Source: an uncultured Kouleothrix sp.
Lineage (GTDB): Bacteria > Chloroflexota > Chloroflexia > Chloroflexales > Roseiflexaceae
Length of the DNA: 17,890 nt
NCBI GenBank assembly: GCA_937858455.1
Contig: CALLYN010000502.1
Span: forward strand, 1-17,890
Direction: 5' to 3'
Part shown: positions 1 through 7,332 of the stretch, piece by piece
Layout of the letters: each line of letters begins with the position of its first letter
How positions within the stretch are numbered: the first letter of the stretch is position 1
The notes under the pieces: model-generated
What the model was told of the DNA's origin: nothing
Seen by the model: the letters and a program-made list of their open reading frames with translations, nothing else
Database searches by the model: none
Program-made: the position numbers and the translations under genes

Positions 1-11
1 TCGTCGCGGGC

Positions 12-584
12 GTGTCGGAAGGGGCGGCGCGGCCGGTCCCGCGGTGGGTCGTGCTCGCACGGGCGAAGGCGCTGCGGCAGGCCGGGGTGCGGTTGCGGGA
101 GTACGCCGACGAGCGGCCCAAGGTCTCCCCGCTCGTCCAGGCGAAGGAACTGGCCACCCGGCTGATGGCCCAGCACGGGCTGACCGACTGGCCGTTCGGG
201 TTCAACACGAACAAGCGGCGGGCCGGGGTCTGCCGCTACCCGACGCGGCTGCGGCCGGGCCGCATCGAACTGTCGAAGCACTACGTCCTCCGGAACCACG
301 AGCACGAAGTGCTCGACACCATCTTGCACGAGGTCGCCCACGCCCTCGTCGGCCCCGGCCACGGGCATGACGAGGTGTGGAAGGCGACGTGCCTGGAGGT
401 CGGGGCGCGGCCGGAGCGGTGCTACGGGGAAGAGGTCGAGATGCCGAAGGGCAGGTGGCGGGCGACGTGCGGCGGGTGCGGGCGGGAGCACGACCGGCAC
501 CGGAGGCCGAAGCGGCCGGCCGGGTGGCACTGCCGGGCGTGCGGGAGGGAGCGCGGCGTGCTGGTGTGGCGCGCCTGCGGTTGA
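12..584 (+). CDS. SprT-like zinc metalloprotease with C-terminal zinc ribbon
   Basis: A 190-residue protein of the SprT-like family (relatives of bacterial SprT and the Spartan protease domain). Seen in the sequence: the HExxH metal site HEVAH at residues 106-110, a GHGHDEVW stretch at 116-123 that would supply the third zinc-binding histidine (probably H119), and two CxxC pairs (C153/C156 and C174/C177) forming the zinc ribbon that often follows the protease domain. No signal peptide or membrane segment is visible, so it is probably cytoplasmic. The physiological substrate of bacterial SprT-like proteins is not established. GTG at 12 is the first start inside the window, but the frame stays open to the left edge, so the true start may lie outside. 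It converges with the PD40 gene after a 46-bp gap. Codon use is typical of the planctomycete-like segment. Confidence 0.85.
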   Translation: MSEGAARPVPRWVVLARAKALRQAGVRLREYADERPKVSPLVQAKELATRLMAQHGLTDWPFGFNTNKRRAGVCRYPTRLRPGRIELSKHYVLRNHEHEVLDTILHEVAHALVGPGHGHDEVWKATCLEVGARPERCYGEEVEMPKGRWRATCGGCGREHDRHRRPKRPAGWHCRACGRERGVLVWRACG

Positions 585-630
585 CGAGACGAACGGGAGG
601 AACGCACCGAACTCCTCCCCGCTGCCGAGG

Positions 631-1659
631 TCAGTCCTTCGGCGGCGTGAAGTCGGCGATGTACAGCTGGGTCGGGCTGCGGCCGTCCCGGCTGCTGGTC
701 CACATCAGCTTCGTGTAGTCGGGGCTGAAGACGGGCAGCACGTCCTGCCCGGGGGCGTGCGTGACCCGGGTCGTCTTCCCGGTCTCGATGTTCATCCAGT
801 ACAGGTCGTAGTTCGGCCGGGCGAGTTCGTTCGCGTGGTCGGCCGCGGTGTAGATGATGTGCTTGCCGTCCTTGTACCAGTATGGCGCCCAGTACACCCA
901 CGTGTCGTTCGCGGTCAGCGCCTTCTCGCCGGTCCCGTCGGCGTTGACGACGTACAGCTGGAGCCGGTCCTTCTCCTTCCGGTCGGCGCGGAAGATCACC
1001 TTCGTCCCGTCCGGGCTGAAGAACGGCCCGCCGTTGTAGCAGTTCGGCGCGTTCGTGATCTGCGTCGCGCCCGTGCCGTCGGCGTTCATCGTGAACAGCT
1101 GCACGTTCCCCGCCGTGCCCGCGCTGTACACGATCTTCTTGCCGTCGGCCGAGTAGCTGCCTTCGGCGGTGTACACCTTCGCGGTCGGGGTCAGGCACTT
1201 GAGGTCGGTGCCGTCCGGGTTCGCCTCGTAGATCTTCATGAACGGGTCGAAGTCCCACGAGTAGCGGCGGCGGACGCCCTTCGCCTTGTCGTCCTCCCGC
1301 TGGGCGAACTCCGCGATCTGCCGCTTCTTGGCGTCCGGGTCGTCGTGGCTGCTGGCGAAGATCACCCGCTTCCCGTCCGGGCGGAAGAATGAGCACGTGG
1401 TGCGGCCGACCCCCGGGCTGATGCGGCGGCGGTTCCCGGTGGCGAGGTCTTGCACGAAGATCTGGTAGAACGGGTTGCCGGTATCGCTCTCCTCGGCCTG
1501 GTAGATGACCTGCTTGCCGTCCGGCGAGAAGTACCCCTCGCCGGCGCGGACGAACCCGGTCGTCACCTGCTTGACGTTCTTGAGGTACGCGCCCTCGGCG
1601 GCCTGCCAGTCGGCGGCGGGCGGCTGGGCGAGCGTGACGGCGAGCAGGAGCGGGGTCAT
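631..1659 (-). CDS. Exported PD40/TolB-like beta-propeller protein
   Basis: A 342-residue protein made almost entirely of PD40 (WD40-like) blades of the TolB type. Repeated signatures include YFSPDGKQVIY, FFRPDGKRVIF, SYSADGKKIVY, FFSPDGTKVIF and VFSPDYTKLMW, with NADGTG turns between blades. The N-terminus (MTPLLLAVTLAQPPAADW) looks like a short signal peptide, so the propeller probably acts outside the cytoplasmic membrane. The start at 1659 is chosen because a GAGGA ribosome-binding site lies 8 nt upstream and because it places the hydrophobic segment at the N-terminus; frame-open extensions upstream have no such signal. A weak promoter-like pair (ATGACG, 18 bp, TACACT) lies at 1684-1713 on the same strand. 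Proteins of this kind are common in Planctomycetes and often bind other proteins or cell-envelope components. The specific role is unknown, and nothing in the neighbourhood indicates a Tol-Pal operon. Confidence 0.85.
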   Translation of the reverse strand: MTPLLLAVTLAQPPAADWQAAEGAYLKNVKQVTTGFVRAGEGYFSPDGKQVIYQAEESDTGNPFYQIFVQDLATGNRRRISPGVGRTTCSFFRPDGKRVIFASSHDDPDAKKRQIAEFAQREDDKAKGVRRRYSWDFDPFMKIYEANPDGTDLKCLTPTAKVYTAEGSYSADGKKIVYSAGTAGNVQLFTMNADGTGATQITNAPNCYNGGPFFSPDGTKVIFRADRKEKDRLQLYVVNADGTGEKALTANDTWVYWAPYWYKDGKHIIYTAADHANELARPNYDLYWMNIETGKTTRVTHAPGQDVLPVFSPDYTKLMWTSSRDGRSPTQLYIADFTPPKD

Positions 1660-2278
1660 CGTGCGTCCTCGCGGGTTCGGGACAGTGTATCCCCCGCGCC
1701 CCCGCCGCGTCATTCGAGCCGACCGCAGTGTTTGCGAGCGGGGTGGGGGTGCCGAGCCCGCACACATGTCACCCGAGCACACAAATCGACGTTGTAACGA
1801 TTTCCGGCTGTTGGCCGCCCCGTTCGGCCATCGGATCGATCGTCCCGGAGTTCGCCCGATGTCCGCCGACGACACCGATCCCGACCCTTTCCCCGCCCGG
1901 GTCGCCGACCCCGCCGCCGCCAGCCCCGATCTGCCTTCGCGCCGGGGTGTGTCATCGCGCGTCGCCCTTCAAGCCACGATACGTACTTATCCAACGCACT
2001 TGCGCCCGTTCTAATCCCCGCGGGCACCGATTGCCCACCGCTGGTCAACGCGTAACCCCAGGAGGAGTTGATGATGGCGGCCCGGTCGCGGAATTCCCGG
2101 CGGATTCGAGACGCCGGACGCTGGCGCGGCAGTTGCTAAGCCGAGCGCCAGCCGCGTATGACCTGATTACGACCGCGGGCGGGCGGACGGCGAGACCACC
2201 GAACTGGGGTCGTCTTCCCGACACCGTGCCGTCGCTTACGCCCGCTACACCCATGCGCACGACGAGGAGCACGTGTCC
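1660..2278. other. 619-bp region without a convincing gene
   Basis: This gap separates the PD40 gene (-) from the DUF1559 gene (+), so it should hold both upstream regions. Frames open here in the GC-rich background lack recognisable domains and plausible codon use. The left end carries the weak promoter-like pair described for the PD40 gene. Around 2060-2139 there is a strong ribosome-binding site followed by a 22-codon reading frame, listed separately. The right end contains the GAGGAG at 2264-2269 that serves the DUF1559 gene. No tRNA, terminator with a T-tract or repeat family was recognised. Confidence 0.5.
2071..2139 (+). CDS. Possible 22-residue small ORF behind a strong ribosome-binding site
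   Basis: AGGAGG at 2060-2065 is followed after 5 nt by ATGATG and a 22-codon frame ending in TAA at 2137-2139. The peptide is arginine-rich (begins MMAARSRNSRR) and matches no family I recognise. The ribosome-binding site is the best in the planctomycete-like segment, which is the only reason to list it. It could be a leader peptide, the remains of a longer gene, or chance in GC-rich DNA. A different frame through the same region stays open further, but I see no domain in it. Confidence 0.2.
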   Translation: MMAARSRNSRRIRDAGRWRGSC

Positions 2279-3292
2279 GTGTCACGGCAGCCACACACCG
2301 GGCGGGGCGGGTTCACGCTGATCGAGTTACTGGTCGTGATCGCGATCATCGCCATCCTGATCGGGCTCCTCCTGCCGGCGGTGCAAAAGGTCCGCGAGGC
2401 GGCCGCCCGGGCCAAGTGCCAGAACAACCTCAAGCAGTTCGTCCTCGCCTTCCACAACTACGAGAACGCGAACGGCAAACTCCCCGTGGTGTACTCCACC
2501 GGCGACGGCTGGGTGGTCCAGGTGCTCCCGTACGTCGAGCAGACGAACCTCCTGAACGGGTACACGCGGTACTCGCCGGCGAGCCCGGCCGTCACGTGGC
2601 AGAGCCCGGTCAACATGGCCGCGGTCGCGGTCCGCATCCCGGTCGCGGAATGCCCCTCCAGCCCGGCCGCCCCGACCACCCCCGTCACCACGGGCGGGGT
2701 GCCCGCCGAGTACGCCCGGACGGACTACTTCGCGGTCACCGGCGTGAACGCCGCCGCGTACCAGGCCGCCTGGGGGGCGGCCCCGGGGGACGCCACGGGC
2801 ATCTTCGGCGGGCAGGTGAACGGGGCCGCCGGCCTGGTCGGGGGGGAGACGTTCCTGGCCGCGACCGACGGGCTGTCGAACACGCTCGCCCTGTCGGAAT
2901 GTTCCGGCCGGCCGTGGGTCTACGTCGCGGGCGGCAGGCAGCTCACCTCCACGTCCGACCCGCTGTACCTCACCACCGGGAGCGGCGGGTTGTTCAGCGC
3001 GAGCCCGACCGCCGACCGGAACGGGACGATCACCTGGGCGGGGACCAGCCACGGGGCGTGGGCCCACAACAACACTTACAACGTGAACACGTTCAACGCC
3101 GCCGGGAACGTCGGGGTCGGCCCGTGCGCGGTCAACTGCAGCAACTTCCGCGGGGTCTACTCGTTCCACGCGGGCGTCGCCAACGCCGGGCTGGGCGACG
3201 GGTCCGTCCGGACCCTCACGGCCTCGACCTCCGCGCAGGTACTCATGGCCCTCTGCACCCGCCGGAACAACGAAGTCGTCGCCGACTACTAA
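2279..3292 (+). CDS. DUF1559 protein with type IV prepilin-like N-terminus
   Basis: A 337-residue member of the DUF1559 (SBP_bac_10) family, which is greatly expanded in Planctomycetes. The N-terminus carries the prepilin signal [12 protein letters not shown]: cleavage would fall between G11 and F12, with the conserved Glu at +5, followed by a hydrophobic helix to about residue 34. The family's [15 protein letters not shown] stretch follows at 32-45. The C-terminal family signature is present as SFHAG, then GDGSV near residue 305. The mature protein should be anchored to a pilus- or pseudopilus-like structure or to the membrane; its function is not known. GTG at 2279 is preferred over GTG at 2273 because GAGGAG at 2264-2269 is 9 nt away rather than 3. 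The hydrolase gene follows after 29 bp, so the two may be cotranscribed. Confidence 0.9.
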   Translation: MSRQPHTGRGGFTLIELLVVIAIIAILIGLLLPAVQKVREAAARAKCQNNLKQFVLAFHNYENANGKLPVVYSTGDGWVVQVLPYVEQTNLLNGYTRYSPASPAVTWQSPVNMAAVAVRIPVAECPSSPAAPTTPVTTGGVPAEYARTDYFAVTGVNAAAYQAAWGAAPGDATGIFGGQVNGAAGLVGGETFLAATDGLSNTLALSECSGRPWVYVAGGRQLTSTSDPLYLTTGSGGLFSASPTADRNGTITWAGTSHGAWAHNNTYNVNTFNAAGNVGVGPCAVNCSNFRGVYSFHAGVANAGLGDGSVRTLTASTSAQVLMALCTRRNNEVVADY

Positions 3293-3321
3293 CCGACCCG
3301 TGCCCACAGGGAGTCAGGTTC

Positions 3322-4236
3322 ATGCGCCGGACGTTCATCCTGCTCGCGCTCGCCTCGCCGGCGGCCCTCCCGGCCGACCCGCTCGCGGCCCAGCCGCCCG
3401 CCAAGGAGCAGGAGAAAGCGAAGGAGAAAGAGAAGGTGGACATGACCGCGGTCCTCGGGAAGGACACGGTCGTCAAGGCGGACGTGGCGTTCGGGAAGGA
3501 CGACAAGCAGCGGCTCGACGTCTACCACCCGAAGACCGGGGCGGGCTGCCCGGTCGTCGTCTTCGTCCACCGCGGCGAGTGGACCACGGGGGATAAGAGC
3601 GAGGTCAGCTTCAAGCCGAAGTTTCTCAACGAGAACGGGGTGGTCTTCATCAGCACCAACTACCGCTTGTACCCCGCGGCCCGGTTCCCCGCCCACGCCG
3701 AGGACGTGGCCGCCGCCGTCCGCTGGGCGGTGGACCACGCCCCGGAATTCGGCGGCGACCCGAAGAAAGTCGTGCTGATGGGGCACTCCGCCGGCTGCCA
3801 CCTGTCGACCCTGGTGGCCCTCGACCCGAAGTACCTCGCGGCGGTGAAGCTGACCCCGCGGGACGTGCGCGGGGTGGTGGCGTGGAGCGGCGGGGCGTAC
3901 GACCTGGTGGCGAAGGTGGCCGAGGGCGGGTCGTACAAGCAGCACATCACCAACGCGTTCGGCCCGGACGAGGCGGTGTGGCGGGACTGCTCGCCGGTCA
4001 CCCACGCGAAGAACGCCGCCCCCACGACCCCCTTCCTGTTCACCTCCTACGAGAAGGGGAGCAACGCGAACCTGGCGGCCGAGCGGATGGCGGGGGCGGT
4101 CCGGACCGCCGGCGGCAAGGCGGACGTGGTCGTTCTGGAGAACCGGACGCACACGACCGCGATCCACCTGGTCGGCGCCCCGGGCGACACGACCGGCGCG
4201 CTCCTGCTGAACTTCGTCCGCGACGTGACCAAGTAG
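3322..4236 (+). CDS. Exported alpha/beta hydrolase (BD-FAE/carboxylesterase-like)
   Basis: A 304-residue alpha/beta hydrolase. It begins with a signal peptide (hydrophobic residues 4-23 ending near LAAQ) and a short Lys/Glu-rich linker (about 27-40), then a strand LDVYHP typical of the BD-FAE/esterase group. The nucleophile elbow is GHSAG at 154-158, giving Ser156. The likely catalytic histidine is H277 in THTT, followed by the LVGAPGDTTG pattern common in this family. Two features are odd. The oxyanion-hole motif, usually HGGGW, reads HRGEW at 83-87. The usual GxxD segment carrying the catalytic acid is also not recognisable; the aligned stretch is SYEKGSNAN, so E244 is the only obvious acidic residue there. 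ATG 3322 is supported by AGGGAG at 3308-3313 and by the signal peptide. The substrate is unknown; ester hydrolysis in the periplasm is the best guess. Confidence 0.85.
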   Translation: MRRTFILLALASPAALPADPLAAQPPAKEQEKAKEKEKVDMTAVLGKDTVVKADVAFGKDDKQRLDVYHPKTGAGCPVVVFVHRGEWTTGDKSEVSFKPKFLNENGVVFISTNYRLYPAARFPAHAEDVAAAVRWAVDHAPEFGGDPKKVVLMGHSAGCHLSTLVALDPKYLAAVKLTPRDVRGVVAWSGGAYDLVAKVAEGGSYKQHITNAFGPDEAVWRDCSPVTHAKNAAPTTPFLFTSYEKGSNANLAAERMAGAVRTAGGKADVVVLENRTHTTAIHLVGAPGDTTGALLLNFVRDVTK

Positions 4237-4303
4237 GCGGGATGCACAGCCGGATCACGCCCGCCGCAAGCCTCTGGGGTCGCCGCGTATCGCCGTCAGC
4301 GGT

Positions 4304-4447
4304 TCACGGGCGGCGGCGGGCGGGGGCCTCGCGGGCGAAGAAGTCCAGCCAGCCGAGCGTCAGGGCGTCGCCGATGGTGCCGGAGCGGCGCAGCTCGGCG
4401 GGCGGCTTCCCCCAGTAGAACCCGAACCAGCCCGCCGCCCGCGGGCC
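4304..4447 (-). pseudogene. 47-codon C-terminal piece of an unrecognised planctomycete-like protein
   Basis: This stretch reads into a TGA at 4304-4306 and encodes residues from GPRAAGWFGFYWGKPP to FFAREAPARRRP. Its codon use (TTC, GGG, CCG, CCC, CGC) matches the genes to its left. It is in frame with the EAL-domain fragment at 4448-4600, but EAL similarity stops at FIDLA: the Glu-Glu-Thr-Gly segment expected next in an EAL domain is replaced by GPRAAG. I therefore read it as the 3' end of a separate gene cut by the junction. No domain is recognised, and the exact left limit of the foreign sequence could differ by a few codons. Confidence 0.4.
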
Positions 4448-4700
4448 GGCGAGGTCGATGAACCGGTTCGGGAGCACGGTGCCGAGCGTTGGATGGTCCC
4501 ATCGCAATAAGGCCTCGGCACCGATCATCTGATTGTCGATGAGGCGGACAATCGGGTGGTACACGAGCGTCAACTCACCACGATCGAGTGCCGAACGCAT
4601 TGCGTTGGGCGACAGGCAGGATCGGATTTTTTCGCGTTCGGCGTCAAAGACCTCCCAGCGTTTGCGTCCGGATTCCTTGGCCTGGCGCAGGGCCGCTTTG
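4448..4700 (-). pseudogene. Truncated GGDEF-EAL protein: end of GGDEF, linker, start of EAL
   Basis: Reading right to left, this piece encodes the last helix of a diguanylate cyclase domain (ALRQAKESGRKRWEVFD), a linker, then the start of an EAL phosphodiesterase domain: SALDRGELTLVYHPIV and IGAEALLRWDHP, with the EAL signature itself. In the family this join is highly characteristic of GGDEF-EAL c-di-GMP proteins. Both ends are missing: EAL similarity stops near 4448, and the frame meets an in-frame TAG at 4733-4735 soon after GGDEF similarity ends. ATG 4600 is internal to the domain, not a true start. Base composition is lower in GC than on either side, with CGT, GGT, TTG, TTA and CGA codons, so it may come from a third source. 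It cannot make a working enzyme as it stands. Confidence 0.75.
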
Positions 4701-4762
4701 GGCGCGGCCTGGCGCGCGAGCTGAACGCCCAGCTACGGCTGGCGCTGGAAGAGTACCGTTAA
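4690..4762 (+). pseudogene. Possible 3' end of a truncated Chloroflexota-like gene
   Basis: A frame on the + strand ends in LARELNAQLRLALEEYR and TAA at 4760-4762, just upstream of the TPR gene and in the same orientation. Its style (CTG, GAG, CGC) matches the right-hand genome, and a helical, charged C-terminus is plausible for a real protein. Upstream of about 4700 the same frame enters DNA that belongs to the GGDEF-EAL fragment on the other strand, so any gene here has lost its front at the junction. No family is recognised. Confidence 0.3.
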
Positions 4763-4767
4763 GTATC

Positions 4768-4807
4768 AGAACCGAGAAGCACAGCGCTGGCCCTGATTCT
4801 CGGCTCT
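4768..4807. repeat. Inverted repeat upstream of the TPR gene
   Basis: CCGAGAA (4772-4778) is complementary to TTCTCGG (4797-4803). Three more pairs, AGA with TCT, form beyond a single mismatch. The 18-nt loop contains the self-complementary AGCGCT. It lies between the possible gene end at 4762 and the TPR start at 4830. There is no T-tract, so a classical intrinsic terminator is not supported; it could end the upstream transcript weakly or sit in the leader of the TPR mRNA. Confidence 0.4.
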
Positions 4808-4829
4808 GCAAAGGGCTGGAGCGACCGCG

Positions 4830-6410
4830 ATGACCGTGAACGAACCGCTCAATTTCATGCCGCTCGATCTGGATACCTTCGCCGGGAGCGAGCGCTTTAT
4901 GGCCGGCACACGGCTCGGCGCCGCGTTCAGCCAGGGCATCCGCGCCTACCTGCGCGCCGCCTACAGCGATGCGATCGAGCACTTCAAGGCGGCCCTGATC
5001 GCCGCCTATGTCGAGGGTGAAGAGCAGGCCCAGATCTTCGACCGCGAGCGCGCGATTATCTACCTGTATATCGGCAATGCGCTGGCCTTTCAGGACGACT
5101 GGGACGGCGCGCTGCGCGAGTACCTTGAGGCAGTGCAGACCGACCCGCAGCTGGCTGAGGCGCACTACAACCTCGGCGTGGCCTTTGCCGCGCGCGGCCA
5201 GCTCGATCGGGCGATCGCCGCATTCAAAGAGTCGCTCGAGCACAACCCGATGCTTTACGAGGCGCACTTCTCGCTGGGGCGCTGCTACCAGCGCTTGGAC
5301 GACGCCGGGCGCGCTTATATTCACTACGACCAGGCCTGCGGCGCGCGGCCACAGGCGGCCGAGCCACGCTACTACATGGGCCTGATGCACCAAGCCCACG
5401 GCGCCTATGAGCTGGCGCAGCGCTGCTTCACCGAGGCGCTGCGCGTCGAGCCGACATTTGTGTCGCCCCAGGTGCAAGACGAAGTGCTGGTGACACGCTC
5501 GGAGGAGCAAGTGGCGCAGTGGTACTACCGCCTCAGCCAGGATCTGAAGCAGCAGGGCTACGAAGAGGAGGCCGAGCGGATCTACCGCGCACTGCTACAG
5601 TGGCGGCCGCACGAGTATCACGCGCGCTATCTGCTGGGAAATCTGCTGGCGCGCGCGCGCCGCCTCGATCGGGCGCTGGAAGAGTATACGTGTATTCCGC
5701 CGCAGGATCGGCATTATGTTGACGCGCGCATCCGCACCAGCGCCATTCTCAAGCTACAGCGCCGCCTACGAGAGGCCTACGAAGTGCTATTCAACTGCGC
5801 CAAGCTGCACCCCGGCAACGGCAAGCTCTTCCTGAACATGGGCAAGCTGCTCTACGATATTGGCAAACACACGCCAGCCACGCGCGCCTTTGAGCGCGCG
5901 GTGCAGCTGCTGCCGCGCGATCCGCAGGCGCACTACCTGCTCGGCTTTATGTACAACGCAATTGGCCGCGAAGGCTGGGCGCTGGCCGCCTGGCGCAAAG
6001 CAGTGGAATTAGCGCCCGACGCGCACTCGTTGCGCTACGATCTCGGTTACATGTATATGCGCCGCGAGCGCCACGACCTAGCGGCGCGCGAGTTTGAGCA
6101 CGTGTTACAATATTGGCCCGAAGACATCGAGACCAATTTTATGCTCGGCGTGTGCTACAAAGAGCTGACTGATCCAGCACGAGCGATCCCGCTGTTCGAA
6201 AAAGTGCTGCGCCGCAACCCTGGCCACACCCAGTCGTTGTACTACCTGGGCGCCGCCTACCTGCAGATCGGCAATGTTTCGCTCGGCAAAGCCTACCTGC
6301 GCCGCTACGACCACCTGCAGCGCCAGGGCGGGCCAGCGGCCGGGCCGGCCAGCTCAACGCTGGCGCAGCAGGCGCGCGCGCAGGGGCTGCGGCTGATCGG
6401 CCAGCGTTGA
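4830..6410 (+). CDS. Large tetratricopeptide-repeat protein
   Basis: A 526-residue protein built of about 13 TPR units. Clear ones include AHYNLGVAFAARGQLDRAI, AHFSLGRCYQRLDDAGRAY, LFLNMGKLLYDIGKH, RYDLGYMYMRRERHDLAA and LYYLGAAYLQIGNVSLGKA, each with the alternating small/aromatic pattern of the two TPR helices and a Pro closing many units. There is no signal peptide or membrane segment, so a cytoplasmic protein-binding scaffold is likely. ATG 4830 is supported by TGGAG about 8 nt upstream. It leads the signalling block: the RsbW-type gene begins 66 bp after its stop on the same strand. The partner cannot be read from the sequence; assembling the signalling proteins that follow is an inference from position only. 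Confidence 0.85.
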   Translation: MTVNEPLNFMPLDLDTFAGSERFMAGTRLGAAFSQGIRAYLRAAYSDAIEHFKAALIAAYVEGEEQAQIFDRERAIIYLYIGNALAFQDDWDGALREYLEAVQTDPQLAEAHYNLGVAFAARGQLDRAIAAFKESLEHNPMLYEAHFSLGRCYQRLDDAGRAYIHYDQACGARPQAAEPRYYMGLMHQAHGAYELAQRCFTEALRVEPTFVSPQVQDEVLVTRSEEQVAQWYYRLSQDLKQQGYEEEAERIYRALLQWRPHEYHARYLLGNLLARARRLDRALEEYTCIPPQDRHYVDARIRTSAILKLQRRLREAYEVLFNCAKLHPGNGKLFLNMGKLLYDIGKHTPATRAFERAVQLLPRDPQAHYLLGFMYNAIGREGWALAAWRKAVELAPDAHSLRYDLGYMYMRRERHDLAAREFEHVLQYWPEDIETNFMLGVCYKELTDPARAIPLFEKVLRRNPGHTQSLYYLGAAYLQIGNVSLGKAYLRRYDHLQRQGGPAAGPASSTLAQQARAQGLRLIGQR

Positions 6411-6476
6411 TTTGCTCTATCGCCGCGCCTCCCGATGAACCAAGCAGACACCGGACAACCGGCAAAAGGACAGCGC

Positions 6477-6905
6477 ATGGAACGTGTGCTCGTGAATATT
6501 CCTTCGAACCCGATCTTCGAGCGCGTGGTGCGCGCCAGCGCGAGCGAGCTTGGCCAGGCGATCGGCCTGCCGCCCGAGCGCGTCGAAGATCTCAAGCTCG
6601 CCGTGAGCGAGGCGGTGAATAACGCGATCGACCACGGCAACCGGCGCGAAGCTACCAAGCTGGTCGAGGTTGTGTTTGTGCTCGAGCCCGACAAGCTCGA
6701 GATCCATATCAGCGACCAAGGCCAAGGCGTCGAGCAGCTCAATTTCTCGCGGCGCACGATCGACGAGAGCAATCTCGAGGGCGGCATGCACCGAGGGTTC
6801 GGCATGTACTTCATTGGCGCGCTCGTCGACGACTACGAGGTGCGATCGTCGCAGCAGGGCACAGTAATGACACTACGGCTCTACCGGAAGGACGCTATAT
6901 CATGA
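6477..6905 (+). CDS. RsbW/SpoIIAB-type anti-sigma factor serine kinase
   Basis: A 142-residue GHKL ATPase of the anti-sigma kinase type. The N box is SEAVNNAIDHG (E45, N48, H53), the G1 box is SDQGQG (D80, G82, G84), and the G2 region is HRGFGMYFI (105-113). In the known family such proteins hold a sigma factor or other target and phosphorylate a STAS-domain antagonist using ATP. ATG 6477 is chosen because AAAGGA at 6465-6470 lies 6 nt upstream; ATG 6435 is in frame and adds 14 residues but has no ribosome-binding site. The stop overlaps the start of the STAS gene by ATGA (6902-6905), implying translational coupling and a partner pair. No sigma factor gene is adjacent; the nearest sigma-70 gene is about 10 kb away and of primary type. 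Confidence 0.88.
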   Translation: MERVLVNIPSNPIFERVVRASASELGQAIGLPPERVEDLKLAVSEAVNNAIDHGNRREATKLVEVVFVLEPDKLEIHISDQGQGVEQLNFSRRTIDESNLEGGMHRGFGMYFIGALVDDYEVRSSQQGTVMTLRLYRKDAIS

Positions 6906-7237
6906 GCAACGATGTGATTCGGCGCGAAGAGTTTGGCGAGGTCGCCGTGCTGCATATATTGACAACCAGCGTCGACACTAATTCGGCTGCGGCGATCGAG
7001 GCCACCGCCAGCCAGGCGGCTATGCGCCCGATCACCGTGCTCGACTTCGCCAACGTGGCGTTTATTAACTCGGCCGGCATCTCGGCCCTGCTGAAGTTCG
7101 TGGTGTCGGCGCGTAAGGCCGGCAACAAGCTCTTCGCCATGAACGTAAGCCCGCATCACCAAAAAATTTTTAAAATGGTCGAAATGTCGCGTTTCATGCC
7201 GACGATCGAAGAGCGCGATCTGGCATCGTACCGCTGA
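6902..7237 (+). CDS. STAS-domain anti-anti-sigma factor with altered phosphorylation site
   Basis: A 111-residue single STAS domain related to SpoIIAA and RsbV. The conserved loop reads LDFANVAFINSAGISALL (residues 47-64), and the C-terminal half contains the family's SPHHQKIFKMVEMSRF helix region. In SpoIIAA and RsbV this loop reads DSSG or DSTG, and the residue just before Gly is the one phosphorylated. Here the loop is NSAG: the acceptor position is Ala58 and the preceding Asp is Asn56. Ser57 is the only hydroxyl residue in the motif. The gene overlaps the kinase gene by 4 bp and was almost certainly its partner. The protein may therefore be constitutively unphosphorylated, use Ser57, or belong to the STAS subgroup with a similar SAG loop. 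It is followed by a 225-bp gap. Confidence 0.88.
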   Translation: MSNDVIRREEFGEVAVLHILTTSVDTNSAAAIEATASQAAMRPITVLDFANVAFINSAGISALLKFVVSARKAGNKLFAMNVSPHHQKIFKMVEMSRFMPTIEERDLASYR

Positions 7238-7332
7238 GCATATCGCACGCCCGCACGACATGACAGCGCGATTACAGTTGTTTCAAAGTGGCGCAAATAT
7301 CGTAACTTTGCTGACGCCACCACGTTCACATG

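Noticed and set aside
422..1765. Long alternative minus-strand frame over the PD40 gene and SprT-like gene
   Set aside because: It is Arg/Pro-rich without domains and overlaps two well-supported genes; a compositional artefact.
2416..3321. Open frame upstream of the hydrolase, overlapping the DUF1559 gene
   Set aside because: It is in frame with the hydrolase but encodes Arg-rich low-complexity sequence. The signal peptide and AGGGAG place the true start at 3322.
4304..4600. A real 98-residue EAL-domain protein starting at 4600
   Set aside because: ATG 4600 is internal to a longer GGDEF-EAL reading frame, and the C-terminal half is not EAL; treated as a truncated piece plus a junction.
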